64,000 nucleotides of DNA. Origin: Chlorocebus sabaeus. Taxonomy: Eukaryota > Chordata > Mammalia > Primates > Cercopithecidae. A program made the position numbers and the translations under genes. The DNA is taken from assembly GCF_047675955.1 (NCBI RefSeq), contig NC_132915.1:19945766-20009765 (forward strand), read 5' to 3'. Below the pieces are notes generated by a model. It was not told where the DNA came from. It saw only the letters and a program-made list of their open reading frames with translations, and did not search any database. Every line of letters begins with the position of its first letter. The first letter of the stretch is position 1. Below are positions 35,646 to 47,958 of the stretch, piece after piece.

Positions 35646-36490
35646 CCTTGGGAGGAGTGGGTGCCTTAAGGTGACCCCCAACTGGGCATACCTTTGGAGA
35701 ACCCCCTCGCCTTAAATGCTGATAAAACCCATGGCTTGCTTCTAACCAATAGAATATAGCAAGAGTGATGGGATGTCACTCCCATGATGATGTTACTGTT
35801 CTGCTGGTTTTGAAGAAGTAAAATGTCATATTGTGGGCCACATGGCAAAGAATTATGAGCAGCTTCTAGATACTGAGAGCAGGCTCTCTCCAATATTAGA
35901 TGAAAAGCCAGGGCCCTCAATCATATAGCTTCAGGGAAATCAACTTTTTATTATATACTCAGAGTGGGGCAGAGGAAGTGATAACCTGAATAACCTGAAT
36001 GAGCTTGGAAGCAGATTTTTTTCCTAATCAAGCCTCCAGAGGAGAACCAGACCTGCTGACATCCTTGATTCTTAGCTTTATAAGACTCTGAGCAACACTT
36101 TGGGAGGCCGAGGAGGGCGGATCACCTGAGGTCAGGAGTTCGAGACCAGCCTGGCCAATGTGGTGAAATCCCGTCTCTACTAAAATACAAAAATTAGCCA
36201 GGCATGGTGGCAGGTGCCTATAATCCCAATTACTTGGGAGGCTGCAGCAGGATAATTGCTTGAGCCCAGGAGGCGGAGGTTGCAGTGAGCTGAGATCGCG
36301 CCATTGCACTCCAGCCTGGGTGACAAGAGCGAAACTCCACCTCAAAAAAAAAAAAAACAACAAAAAAAAAACTCTGAGCAAAAGACCCAGTTAAACAATG
36401 CCCTGATCCCCAGAAACTGTGAGCTAATAAATCTGTTATCTTAAAGCACTAGTATGTAGTAATTTGTTGCACAGCAATAGAAAACAAATA
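35646..36490 (+). mobile_element. Ancient LTR-like repeat (MaLR/ERVL type), split by an Alu
   Basis: Matches from memory an old mammalian repeat with GGTTTTGAAGAAGTAAAATG, AACCTGAATGAGCTTGGAAG, AACTGTGAGCTAATAAATCT and a GTAATTTGTTGCACAGCAAT end. The family name is uncertain. A 36-bp foreign segment (35946-35981) sits inside it. Confidence 0.55.
36094..36370 (+). mobile_element. Alu, 5'-truncated, with 10-bp target-site duplication
   Basis: Begins at CACTTTGGGAGGCCGAGG and has an A-rich tail. ACTCTGAGCA repeats at 36084-36093 and 36371-36380. Confidence 0.92.
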
Positions 36491-37050
36491 CAGATGGGGA
36501 TGGAATTAAGAGAAATCAAAACACAGAATCTACATGGGTTCCAGGGGTTGCAGCCTCACATGTTGCCAGTTTTAAGGCCAATGGAAAAGGTTAATCTTCC
36601 TCTCTCCCTAGAATCCCCCAGTAAAAGTCTCACTGCTTCTCACTGGTATTGATCCGGTCACATTCTCATCCAGAAACCAGTGGTATAGACCAACATAATG
36701 TGGTACCTGACTGGCAAAGGCTGAATCACATGCCCACTACAGAGCTGGAAGTAGAACTAACTCCACTTGAAACGCAAAGGCTGAGAGTGAGGGAGGAGGC
36801 ATTCCCTGGGGGAAGTGATGGTAGACTGTTTTCAAAGATGAAGGGGAAACATTCCTCTCCAGCCCCCCTGCAATGTGACTTTGCTGCTCCTGCCATCCAA
36901 AGGTAGAGTTTATTTTCCCTCCCCTTTTATCTGGGCTGGTCTTGTAAGTTGCTGGATTAATCCAGGTTGTCTAAGAAACAGTTGCCAAGGCAAGACTAAA
37001 TGTGTAAGGATTTTATTAGAGCCTGTGTGAAAGAAACTAAGAAGCAAATT
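36491..37050. other. Sequence without a confident identity
   Basis: Moderately GC-rich, with some resemblance to old LTR sequence near 36900-37015, but I cannot name a family. The plus-strand frames here lack domain features. Confidence 0.45.
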
Positions 37051-37061
37051 TGGGAGAGCCA

Positions 37062-37399
37062 GGCTGAGCACGGTGGCTCATGCCTGGAATCCCAGCACTT
37101 TGGGAGGCTGAGGCAGGTGGATCACTTGAGGCCAGAAGTTTGAGACCAGCCTGGCCAACATGGCAAAAACCTGTCTCTACTAAAAATACAAAAATTACCT
37201 GGCATGCACCTGTAATCACAGCAACTGGGGAGGCTGAGGTAGGAGGATCACTTGAACCCAGGAGGTGGAGGTTGCAGTGAGCCGAGATTACGACACTGCA
37301 CTCCAGCCTATGTAACAGAGTGAGGCTCTGTCTCAAAAAAAAAAAAAAAAAAAAAAAGAAAAAAAAAGAAAAGAAAAGAAAAAAAAAAAAGAAAAGAAA
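37062..37399 (+). mobile_element. AluS with 11-bp target-site duplication
   Basis: Full-length Alu with a small deletion in the second monomer (TTACCTGGCATGCACC) and a long (A)n(GAAAA)n tail. TGGGAGAGCCA repeats at 37051-37061 and 37400-37410. Confidence 0.94.
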
Positions 37400-37739
37400 T
37401 GGGAGAGCCATCAGGCCATGATGTAAGTTTGATCCTGTGTAAAGGTGAGAGAAAGGAAAAGAAAGTTGGGCAGAAGTGTCTAAGAAAAATTTAGCAAAAC
37501 CACTGGGGAAGCCTTGAGCCAAAATTGGCTAAAAAAGGAGTCCCATTCCTCCCAGGAAAAGATCTGCCTCAGTATCCAGTCTGTGGTCTCTGCACAAACC
37601 TCAGAATGAACTTCACAACACAGTTGCTGGGGCCCTCAATCAGCTACATGTCCTGTAGCGGGAGGTCTGGTGGATGCATTCTATCGGCCACCATATTTGC
37701 TTTGATCAACAACATGCAGAAGTGAAGTTACATGATTTC

Positions 37740-38085
37740 CAAGGTTTGGCCTTAAGAGAATTTATGGCTCCACTTTTTTTTCTTGGAATGTTCACCCAAA
37801 CTGCCTGCCATTCAAGGAAGCTGGTGTAGCTGCTAAAGATGCCACGCCATGTGACTAGGCATCGAGGCCACCCAGCCAACAGCCAACACCAACTGTAGAT
37901 GTGTGACTGAGGCTATCTTGTGTCTCTAAGTCCAGCTGAATGCAACCATGTGAGAGAACCCAGGCAAAGTCAGCAGAGGAATCACCCAACCAACCCACAG
38001 AATCATGAGAAATAATAGTCACTGTGTTAAACCACTAAATTTTAGAGCAATTTCTTATGTAGCAATAGTTAATTGAGACAAAAGT
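37740..38085 (+). mobile_element. Ancient LTR-like repeat
   Basis: Contains GATGCCACGCCATGTGACTAG, TCCAGCTGAATGCAACCATG, CCCACAGAATCATGAGAAAT and a GTGTTAAACCACTAAATTTT end, typical of old mammalian MaLR/ERVL-type LTRs. Family uncertain. Confidence 0.55.
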
Positions 38086-38304
38086 AGAGGTGGCCAGTAC
38101 TTAGATGTCCCAAACTCAGTCCATGGCCAATATGGCACTACCGTGTATAAACACTAACAAAGAGAATCTACAGTGCAAGAAGGGACAAGGCCTTGTTTTT
38201 AACAGCAGCACTAAGAAACTTTAGAGAGAAAAGCCCGGTCAGCCTTAAGAATTTGGGGACAGGCTACGTCTATCATTCTTTCAGTGGGCCCATACTAGGT
38301 TTAT

Positions 38305-38460
38305 CTAGAGCCACGGTTCTCAACTTTGCATACACATTGGGACCATCTTGAAAACATTGATGAAATCAGCCTGGGCTGTGGCCTGGTCATTCAGGTGTTT
38401 TAAATCTTCCCAAAGTGATTTTAAAAGTGCTGCCAAGGTCGAGAGCCACGAACTTAAATG
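38305..38460. mobile_element. MER5A-like hAT (Charlie) fragment
   Basis: CCACGGTTCTCAACTTTGCA at the left and AAGGTCGAGAGCCACG at the right form imperfect terminal inverted repeats, with ACCATCTTGAAAACATTGAT between. Confidence 0.8.
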
Positions 38461-39604
38461 CTTCTTTGACCTTTTTATATTTTCTACCATCTCATCTTTT
38501 GAGACTAAGTGACAGCCAATATGTGGGATACCAGAGACCTTGTTGACATCTACCTGACTTGCTATTTACTCCTCCTGTGCCACTCTGAGGGTGCTGCCAA
38601 GCCTTCTTTCTTGGTCCCCACTTCTTACTGTGAACATTGAACACATTTCCTCCCTTTACTATCCAAGGCCCCTGCACAAATGCCTGTATTGATTGGTCTG
38701 AGTGTTGATCCACTTTAGGTGGCATTTAAAAAAAAAGACCAAGTTCACTCCATATGGGAATTTGGTCATCAGTCACACAATCAAATGAATTATGATGCCT
38801 TCTCTGTGGCCAGTCTTGATTTTTTCAACCTTAGGCAAGTCACTTCCCTTTTCTTGGTTGTAGTTTCTTCACCTCTAAAATAAAAAGCACTCTATCATTC
38901 TGTAATTCCACTAGTTTCCTATATTTATCACCTGGTATCTTTTATTGGGTACTTGTCTTAGTTTCTACGATAGAAAAGAAAACGACAATATTAAAATGCC
39001 AATTTACTTGGCTTTATGAGAATAGCAGAGAATGAAAAGCCATTCATATCGACATTCTACATGGATATTAAACACATTCCTGATTGGATTTATTGTCAAC
39101 CTCAGTGAACATGTGGCAATTTAAAATATTTGTTCAGTGCCAGGACAAGATATATGGAGACACAATCATGTGGGCAGTTTGTTTGAAACACTGTTCTCAG
39201 AATCCCTCCACTGTCGATTTGCAAATGATTTCACACCCGAAAGAGCAATGGTCTATATTCTTATGCCTATTTATCTACATCAAAGGCAGTTTTCGTTTAG
39301 CTCATTGAAACATGTAATCCCAGGGGATAAACAACATGGTACATGTTAAACATCTAGTGTTTTCAAGAAGTCATGCTCACATGGAAACATACTAGAGAGT
39401 AAGTAACAAAGTATAAGTATGAATGGTCTGTCTGGAAAGATCCACTATACCAAATAATTTGATTGTCAACAAGTGACAGAGAGGGCTGTTATTCAATGAT
39501 ATCAAATATTTCAAACTTCTTAGCTCCCATCCTCCCCCACCCCCTGCCCACCCCGATGCCACTCTTCAAATCTTTGGCTGAGCAACTAGTGCTGCAACAA
39601 ACTG
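38461..39604. other. Unique intergenic sequence
   Basis: No recognisable repeat or gene; generally AT-rich. Confidence 0.6.
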
Positions 39605-39909
39605 TCTTTTATTTATTTATTTATTTATTTGAGACAGTTTTGCTCTTGTTGCCCAGGCTGGAGTGCAATGGTGCATCTTGGCTCACTGCAACCTCCATCT
39701 CCAAGTTCAAGCGATTCTCCTGCCTCAGCCTCCCGAGTAGCTGAAACTACAGGGGTGCACCACCACGCCTGGCTAATTTTTGTATTTTTAGTAGAGACAG
39801 GGCTTCACCATGTTGGTCAGGCTGGTCTCGAACTTCTGACCTCAAGTGATCCACCCACCTTAGCCTCCCAAAGGGCTGGGATTATAGGCGTGAGCCACCG
39901 CACCTGGCC
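39605..39909 (-). mobile_element. AluS with (TTTA)n tail
   Basis: Reverse Alu starting from a TTTATTTATTTATTT tail and ending CGCACCTGGCC. Confidence 0.93.
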
Positions 39910-41074
39910 ATGAGCTTTCTTTATTCAGCAACTAGTGAGTGACTTACATCTGAGAGGCTTCCCTGTTGGTGGACACTGGCTGGGTCTCTCTGTCCTTTTC
40001 TGGGTCACTAAGATAGATACTTAATATAAAAAAAAAAAGCTCCTGAATTTCTCGGTTCAAGTCCATTTTTTCTCCTGGCTCAGCTTGCCCTCTCTCTTTC
40101 TCTCAGAGGATGCTAGATTGCTACTGCTGGCAGCAGTGAGGCAAGGAAAGACTGAAGGCATGCACAGGAAATGAGCTTGCCTTCAAAACACCGCCATGTC
40201 TGAAAATGAATGCACAGATGAATGAAAATGCTGATGCCGAAAGGGTCAAGTGGGTTTCTCCACCCTGGCAAAAATGATGTAGGGTTTAAGAGTCTCTGGT
40301 GCATGTTGGCAGCGGGTTTCACTCCGTCAATGTGTTTGGTGGTTGGAGTTCAAGAAAGAATGGTTGAAACATAGTCCAAAGAATCATCGTCAAGTTTATG
40401 TAACAGGAAAAAAGGACCAGCTGAGATCCACCTATGAAGTGTAATTGGAAATCTGCTGGGAGAGAGACAGAGAATTGTATTGACAAATGTGGGGAGAGTT
40501 AACGCAGTTTTTACTTTCCGCCAAATAGTATCTCTTATATTCTGTGAATCCATGTCTCCATTATGAAAGAAAAAAAAAGAGAGAACAAGCACATATAAAT
40601 GTACACTGCAAGGGAAACTTTCTAGTGATTTCCAATTCAGCTAGTCTTTGAAGTACTGGAGAAAATTCTGAGGGTCTTCAATGTAGGCAGAGGCTGGACA
40701 AAGTGTTCAATTAAAAAATTGTCTTAGAACACAATTTTATCCAGACTGGGTGCCCAGAGCCATGAGCTCAGGTGACCCACAAGTCTGCAGTCTGGCTTCC
40801 AGATGAAAACACTAGACAAATGAACTGAGTTTTAAAAACTGGCAGGCACTGGGGTGGGGGAGGGGGTTATATCATTCCATTCCCTTAGTCTCTAGTTACC
40901 CACAAGGAAAGCCTTTGATAAAGAAGTTGTAGCAGACACAACAAATAACTGCTTCATCAAGACATACATTTCAGGGTATTTCAGAAAACAAGACGTTTCT
41001 ATTTTCACTAAGCCGTCTTTACCACGCATATAATAACTACCACATTAATAATCAAATAATTCGCTACATTTTTA
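39910..41074. other. Unique intergenic sequence
   Basis: No interspersed repeat recognised. The minus-strand frame 40350-40592 begins near a T-run and shows no family features. Confidence 0.6.
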
Positions 41075-41250
41075 AGCCCCAGCTTTTGGGATCAGATAGG
41101 TCTGAATTTGATCCCCAGCTATACAACCTCCTAGGTAGCTGTGTAAAGTTGAGCAAGTGCTATAATGTCTTGGAGCCTCAGTTACTTCATCTGTAGAATG
41201 AGATAATTAATAACATTGACATAACAGTATTGTTGGGAGAATTCAATACA
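41075..41250 (+). mobile_element. MIR element
   Basis: GATCAGATAGGTCTGAATTTG, CTCAGTTACTTCATCTGTAG and AATGAGATAATTAATAACA follow the MIR order. Confidence 0.85.
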
Positions 41251-41583
41251 GTTCTCCTTCAGTATCCTTAAGAGTTTGGTTCTAGGACTGCTCCCTCACC
41301 CCACCCCATGGATACCAAGATCTATAGATGCCTGAGTCCCTGATATAAAATGGTATGGTATTTTCATACCACCTATGGGCCTTATCTTGTATACTTTCAA
41401 ATCATCTCCAGATTATTTATAACACCTAATACAATATAAATGCTAAATAGTTGTTATTCTGTTATTTTTTCCTTTTATTTGTATTATTTTTACTGTTGTA
41501 TTATTTATTTTTCAAATATTTTCCATCTGCAGTTGATTGAATCCATCAATGTGGAACCCGTAGATACAGAGGGCTGACTGTAA
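41251..41583. mobile_element. TcMar-Tigger-like DNA transposon remnant
   Basis: Ends CAGTTCTCCTTCAGTATCC and GATACAGAGGGCTGACTG form imperfect inverted repeats with TA at the flank. The interior (CAAATCATCTCCAGATTATT, GCTAAATAGTTGTTATTCTG) matches a common mammalian mariner-type repeat, exact name unsure. Confidence 0.65.
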
Positions 41584-41704
41584 CATGATGCATATATAAG
41601 ATGTTAGTGTCACGACTGGCACATTGTTGATATTAAATAAGAGTTATCTGTGTTTTCTATTAACATGAGAAGGTAGAGTTATAAAATAGAGAACAGTAAT
41701 GGTT

Positions 41705-42005
41705 CCTATGAGTTGTTTTTTAGAACAGTTTTGTTGAGATATCATTTACATAGCATAACATTTACTTGCTGAAAGTGCACAGTTCAGTTGTTTTTCGCAT
41801 TTACAGAGTTGTACAACCATCACCATAATCTAATCTTAGAACATTCAATCACTCCCCAAGGAAACCCATACCTATTAAATGTCATTTCTCATTCTCTACC
41901 CCCAGCCCCTGGCAAGCATGAATCTACTTTCTGTCCCTCTGGATTTGCTGATTCTGGACTTTTCATGTAAATGGAATCATACATGTGGTCTTTTGTGACT
42001 GGTGC
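41705..42005 (-). mobile_element. Old L1 (L1M) 3' fragment
   Basis: TTTTGTTGAGATATCATTTAC, GAGTTGTACAACCATCACC and TGGAATCATACATGTGGTC are the reverse of old L1 3' sequence. Confidence 0.75.
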
Positions 42006-42489
42006 TACACCTACTCCTCAACTTATTTTTACATGAACAATAGAAAGTGGAAATCAAAAGGATTCTCTGTTAGATTATCTCATAGGTTGAATTTTAAAGG
42101 ATTCACATAGGATTTGGGAAGGGAATGGTTAAATGCCACACGACTTTTCAGCAGCCATTAAGCAAATAAATCATGCCGTTTGATTACATTAATGCATAAC
42201 AGCTTTTCCTTGTTCATTTATTTTCTCTGGATCCCATTCTCAGCATTTGGCTCCATCATGAAGAGGCTCCTTCCCACCCTGAGAATATCCTTGACTCTGG
42301 CCGAGGCCTGACAACACTTGTTTCTACAGCAAAGCCTATGGCTGCACTGCATGGGCCCCTCCATGAGGCTGTACACCTAATAGGGAGGCAGGAGATCTGG
42401 TCCAGCCCTCTGCCACTAGCCTTAGGTGTTGAGGGAATCAAAGGAGATCACAAACCTGAAGGGCTCTGGAAAATCTTCATATGTCAGTC
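42006..42489. other. Unique intergenic sequence
   Basis: No repeat that I can name. Overlapping frames at 42256-42441 and 42338-42778 look accidental. Confidence 0.55.
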
Positions 42490-43960
42490 AGGACTTTTGG
42501 GTCGAGTGTGCCGGAGCACAATTGTCTCACTCAAGGTTCCAATGGGAAACAGGTGGCACTCACATGGATTAACCAAGGAGAGTTTAATCAAGGGATTCTT
42601 TTTTAAGTGTGGGAAAATCAGAACCACCCTTAAACCATGCCTTTCCCTGAGTCCCACTCTAGCTACCCTCCTCACTGAGGAGGAGAAGTCCTGGGGTCAA
42701 GGGGATAAAGACCATACTTCAAACACCCATGCCTTCAACTTTCCTGTCCACCTTCTGGGTTCATTCCCCGGTTCCTGAGGGTGGAGGGCACCACATGTGT
42801 GTGACTCCCCTGCACCCCGACTCCAGGGCAGAGGATGGACAAGGGATGCTGTCTGTAAAGAATGTACAGACTGTGAGCCCCCATGGTGCAGGATGGAGCT
42901 GGGGTGGATAAGCAGGTGGGTAAGCCAAGGGCCTAGGAGCCTCCATTTATACTCTTGCTTTGGGCCTACCAACCTTAGGGGTTGACCTAGATGAGATAAT
43001 GGTAAACTAAGAGGAGATAGTGCAGTACTCCCAGGCTAGCAGTACAGGAGCAGTTATCAACCTGAGGCCTGAAGGGCCAAAGAAAGAGGGCAGCTTCCAG
43101 AACCCAGCTATAGGAGCAGGCCACAAACAAGTGCTCCAGTCTTTGGTTCAGGACCAGAACCAACCTCAGAGAAGCAACAAGGAGGGAGCCAGAGTTATTC
43201 AGGCCTGCTTCATTCTTCTCTAGCTCATTGAAATCTTGACAGGGCTCTCCCATGGCCAATCCTAACCAGAAGCATGAGGGCAAAGGAACACACGAAAGGA
43301 CTCCACAAAGGCCAGGTAACTCCCACAAAGCACAGGGGAGGAGTGGAGCCTGGATCCGGAGCATTCAATACAAAGCATCAACCACTCCACTCAAAAAAGG
43401 AAATTTATCTTATGAATGCAGGAGCTAGGTCATCATTTGTCCAGGAGCCAAATTGTACCTCAGCACTGAAAAAAACCATCGGTACCAACTCTTTCTGGAT
43501 GTTTACCTTCAATCTCTCTCTCTCTCCTTCCCTCTCTCCTAAGTTTCTCTCCTTGACCAAACTCTACTCAGATTTCCCTGAATTCTCTTCTCAACTAAGC
43601 CCTGATTTTAGGCTTCTGTGTTTATGTCTGCATTGTCCCATTTTAGCAAGAATCCTGCTAGGTCATTTTAACCAAAATCCCTCACCTTCTATAACTGAGC
43701 AGGCTCCTTATCCTCCCTCCCACCCCCCACCCACTAGGTGATGTGTGAGCACCCTGACCTGTCTTCAGCAAGAATCCTGTTAAGTCAGTTCAGCAAGAAT
43801 GTCTCCTTACGCTGCTGTTTCCTCTTAGTAAGTTTCCATCCACTGACCCTCTACCCTGTTCTTTGGCTACAAACCCCCACTTTTCCTTGTTGAATTCTCA
43901 GTTGAGCCCAATCTCTCTCCCCAACTGCAGAACCCCCTGCAGTGGTCCCTACACCTATGG
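42490..43960. other. Possible old ERV1-like LTR material, unnamed
   Basis: GC-richer than its surroundings, with a pyrimidine-rich patch (43511-43545) and a twice-occurring AGCAAGAATCCTG segment (43647-43659 and 43769-43781). The end (CTGCAGAACCCCCTGCAGTGG) resembles retroviral LTR U5. I cannot name a family. The frames at 42987-43364 and 43274-43741 show no protein features. Confidence 0.35.
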
Positions 43961-44345
43961 TGATGGCTCTGAATAGGATGCCTTACCACTCTTTAGTAAG
44001 TGTCATTTTTCTTTTAACATTCCCTCCCCAGGTCAGATTTTTGCATTTCTTACGTCCAATGATGAAATGCATTTTCCTCTCAGCTCCTAAATTGACATAC
44101 TGCAGTTCTAGGTCCTTCCAAGGACTGACACCGTTACCTTCGTCACAACTCCAAATTCTTGGAATAGGGAAACTGCTCACCTCAGTCTGTATCAAGTGCT
44201 GACTCCTAATGCAGTCACCTCTGCTCAGGAATGTGGGAGATCGTAGTCCAAACAGGGCTGAACGTGGATCCCGTGATATCTCAAATCTACCATGCCACTT
44301 ACATCTCAGGTCACTAAAGAAACAGTATATATGACTTTAAATGTA
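43961..44345. other. Unique sequence
   Basis: No recognised element. Confidence 0.5.
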
Positions 44346-44705
44346 GGGAAACAGGTACAGCTTACATATAATCAACTCACACAAATTAAAACAACTAGAT
44401 ACCACTTTCTACCAAATAGGTTGGTAAAGATTTAAAAGTCTGATAGTGCTCAGGGCCAGGGGCACGGGCAGGGGAGATCACATGTGGCTCAAGGAGTGTA
44501 AATTGGTTCAACCTTTCAGGAGGGTGACCTGGCAACATTTTTCAAAATTTTACATGTAAATACTACCTCACTTATCAGTTTACCAAATAGGACTATACCT
44601 AGAGGAAACAAATACATAAAAATATAGGTACAGGTTTTAACTTCCATGTTTATTTTAGAAACAATCAACATTGGATTTGATTTAAAATTATGGTGCCATG
44701 TAACA
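44346..44705 (+). mobile_element. Old L1M ORF2 3' fragment
   Basis: ACTAGATACCACTTTCTACC, GAGTGTAAATTGGTTCAACC and GGAGGGTGACCTGGCAACAT follow the end of old L1 ORF2. Confidence 0.72.
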
Positions 44706-44877
44706 AACATCCCTCTGGACCTCCTAATCTAAAATTTTTTTAAAAATCATCCATTAACAAAGGATTATGTTAATCTATATTTAACACAGAAAGACATCTA
44801 CAACATATCATTGAGAAAATCTAATTTAAAAGTTTTGTGAATAAGTCATTCTGCTTTTCTTTCCTTTTTAAAAGTGG

Positions 44878-45162
44878 TTTTGTTTTTGTTTTGAGATGGA
44901 GTCTTGCTCTGTTGCCCAGGCTGGAGTGCAGTGGCACAGTCTTGGCTCACTGCAACCTCCACCTCCTGGGTTCAAGCAATTCTCCCACCTCAGCCTCCCA
45001 AGTAGCTGGGATTACAGGCACTCGGCTAATTTTTGTATTTTTAGTAGAGACAGGGTGTTGCCATGTTGGCCAGGCTGGTATCAAACTCCTAGCCTCAAGT
45101 GATCTGCCCATCTCAGTCTCCCAAACTGCTGGGATTACAGGCATGAGCCACAGTGCATGGCC
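44878..45162 (-). mobile_element. AluS
   Basis: Reverse Alu with a TTTTGTTTTTG tail. About 15 bp are missing in the first monomer (CAGGCACTCGGC). Ends CAGTGCATGGCC. Confidence 0.92.
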
Positions 45163-45183
45163 AGAAGTGTTTCTTATTGTAAA

Positions 45184-45226
45184 CATATATTTTTATATAT
45201 ATTTATATAAATATATATATAAAACG
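45184..45226. repeat. (TA)n-rich tract
   Basis: ATATATTTTTATATATATTTATATAAATATATATA; low complexity. Confidence 0.9.
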
Positions 45227-45543
45227 TAAGAGTTGCCATTGTAACCACTTTCCATTGTACAATTCAATGGCATTAATTACATTCATAAGGTTGTGCAACT
45301 ATCATTCTATTTCCAAAACTTTTTCATCTTAAACAGAAACTCTGTACTCATTAAACAATAACTCTGCATTTCTCTCTCTCCCCAACCTAACCCATGGTAA
45401 CCTCTGATGTACTTTCTTCCTCTATGAATTTGCCTATTTTAGATATTTCATATATGTGAAATCATGCAATATTTGTCCTTCTGTGTAGTGTCTGGCTTAT
45501 TTCATTTAGAATAATGTTTTCAAGGTTCATCCGTGTTGTAACA

Positions 45544-46164
45544 TGTATTAGTCAGGGTTCTTCCAACAGACCAATAGCAGGTAGGTAGACAGATAGATAT
45601 AGATGATAGATAGATATAGATGATAGATAGATATAGATGATAGATAGATGTAGATGATAGATATAGATAGATGTAGATGATAGATATAGATGATATATAG
45701 ATATAGATGATAGATATAGATGATAGATAGATGTAGATGATAGATAGATAGATAGAGATGATAGATAAAGTCCATGATAGGCCTTCTGTAAGCTGGAGAA
45801 CCAGTAGTAGCATGGCTCAATCCAAGTCTGAAAGTCTCAGAAGCAGGGAAGCTGCTGATACAAGTCTCAGAGTCCAAAGGCCAGAGAACTGATGTCCAAG
45901 GGCAGGAAAAGAAGGGTGTCCCAGCTTCAGAAGAGAGAGAGAGAGAGAGAACAAATTCACCCTTCCTCTGCCTTTTTGTTCTATCTGGGCCATCAGCTGA
46001 TTAACGGGTGATTGCCCACACTGAGGGCAGATCTTCCTTACCTAGCCTCCTGATTCAAATGCCAGTCTCTTGGAAACATTCTCACAGACACACCCCAAAA
46101 TAATACTTTACCAGCTATCTGAGTATCCCTTAATCCAAGTTGACACCTAAAGTTAACCATCATG
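45544..46164 (-). mobile_element. Solo ERVL (MLT2-like) LTR with internal (GATA)n
   Basis: The reverse LTR starts TGTATTAGTCAGGGTTCTTCC and ends ACACCTAAAGTTAACCATCA. TAACA (45539-45543 and 46165-46169) fits a 5-bp target duplication. The GATA tract sits where this LTR family normally carries TATC repeats. Confidence 0.75.
45586..45768. repeat. (GATA)n / (GATATAGAT)n microsatellite
   Basis: About 180 bp of GATA units with TGTA and TATA variants. It produces the spurious Ile-Tyr-rich frames on the minus strand. Confidence 0.96.
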
Positions 46165-47065
46165 TAACATGCATCAGGACCTCACTCCTTTTTATGGCAG
46201 AATAATATTGCACTGCATGGATAGACCACAGTTTATCCCTTCATTTGTTGATGGTCACTTGAGTTGTTTTCCTCTTTTGGCTATTGTGAGTAATGCTGCA
46301 ATGAACACTGGTGTACACATAACTGAGCTCCCACTTCCAATTATTTGGGGGTAAATACCTAGGAATGGAATTGCTGCGTCATGTGGCAATTCTACGTTCA
46401 ACTTTTTGAGGAATTGCTAAATTGTTTTCCATAGCAGTTGCTCTGTTTTACATCCTCACCAGCAATGTATGAGGGCTCCAATTTCTCCACATCCTCGCCA
46501 ACACCGGTCATTTTCCTTTAATATTTTTATTTATTTTTTTATTATAACCATATTAGTAGATGGGAAGTGATATTTCATTGAGGTTTTTACTTACATTTCC
46601 CTAATGACTAATAATGTTGAGCACTTTTTTTGTGTGCTTATTGGCAATTTATGTATTTTCTTTGGAGAAATGCTTACTCAAGTCCTTTGTCCATTTTTAA
46701 ATCTTAATTGGGTTGTGTGCCCTTTTGTTGTTGAGTTGCAGGAGTTTTTTTTTTTTTTAATATTCTGGATATTAAACTCATCATATTATTTACAAATATT
46801 TTCTCCCATTCTGTAGGTTGCTTTTCACTTTCTTAATAGTGTCCTTTGATGCACAAAAGCCTTCAGTTTTGATGGAGTCCCATTTATCTATGTTCTTTTG
46901 ATATTACAGCTAAGAGATCACTGCCTAATCCAAGGCCACGAAGGTTTACCCTTATGCTTTCTTCTAGAGTTTCATAGTTTAATTCCTCCTACTTAAGTCA
47001 TTAACTGATTTTGATTTAATTTTTATATGTAGCTGTGAAGTAAGCCTAGTTTTTTACCATTTTAA

Positions 47066-47958
47066 ATGGTTTTATAAGCCCCTACATTATATACTCAGTT
47101 TTGCCTCTTGACATATGCAGTCTAAAATATTTATCATCTTGCCCTTTAGAGGAAGTTTGCCAATCTCTGTGGCCAGGTGCAATCCTTGCAAATAGAGCGC
47201 TTAATAAATGTTTAATAGATAGATTCATTCAGCAAATATTTATGAAACTTCTACTGAATACAAGGCACTTACCAAAGTATTATGGGGGAGAGGCAGGGGT
47301 TTCAAAGTTAAATGAGAACTCATTAAAGCCCTTATTGAACTTACCACATCTAAGCAGCAATTAATTATACCTAGCTGTAAAGAAGTCAAACAGGACTGAA
47401 AATTCTTCTGTACATAGGTCAGTCTTGAATAGTGACAAAAACTGAGACATAAAAGCTATCTCAATTGTTTTTAGAGTAAGATGCATAATAAATTTGGAAA
47501 GATGCATGCCGTAATGTGCATACGCATGCACACAAACACATCTCCTTTTCTTTGGTCAATTCTAAAGAAATTAATAGAGATCATGAGCCACTAACGGCAA
47601 CAGCAACTGCTGTCACAGGAGAAGGAAAAGCACTTGCAACGGAGTGAGTCTTCGTTCACCCCTTTTTGCTAATAAAGGTTGGCTTGCATAGGCAAAAAGG
47701 AATGCTCACAATCTGTGGATCCAAGAATTTAAATTAAAATGCTCTTGTGGCAAGAATCTGTCTTCCTCATGACAGACCTCTGGAAGAGACCCAGTTGTCC
47801 CTGTTTACAAATGGAGAAGGAATACTTTTTACATTTCAGCCTCTCTTAGTGGAAAAAAATTATAAAACAATGCAAAATTGAGAAAGAATCTCAATTTTTC
47901 TGCCTTTATACTTTGGACTTTGTATGAGCGGTTCCCTAAAATCTCTGTCAAGAAATCC
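47066..47958. other. Mostly unique sequence with an L2/MIR-like patch
   Basis: About 47195-47370 resembles an L2/MIR tail (GCGCTTAATAAATGTTTAAT, TTCATTCAGCAAATATTTAT). The rest is unassigned. Confidence 0.5.

Larger units (their letters stand above)
45227..47065 (-). mobile_element. Old L1 (L1M) 3' half, reverse, split by an ERVL-type LTR
   Basis: Reverse L1 ORF2/3' sequence: AGGTTGTGCAACTATCATTC, GTTCATCCGTGTTGTAACATG, GAATAATATTGCACTGCATGG, AGCAATGTATGAGGGCTCC, CTCCCATTCTGTAGGTTGC. Continuous across the LTR at 45544-46164. Confidence 0.85.

Noticed and set aside
37037..37522. 161-codon minus-strand frame with a Phe-rich segment that looks like a membrane helix
   Set aside because: The Phe-rich segment is the Alu A-tail read from the other strand, and the rest is Alu.
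42338..43741. Cluster of frames of 125-155 codons on both strands in a GC-richer stretch
   Set aside because: No start context, domain, splice pattern or family resemblance. The stretch looks more like decayed LTR material, though I could not name it.
45520..45877. Ile/Tyr/Leu-rich minus-strand frames
   Set aside because: They are translations of the (GATA)n tract.
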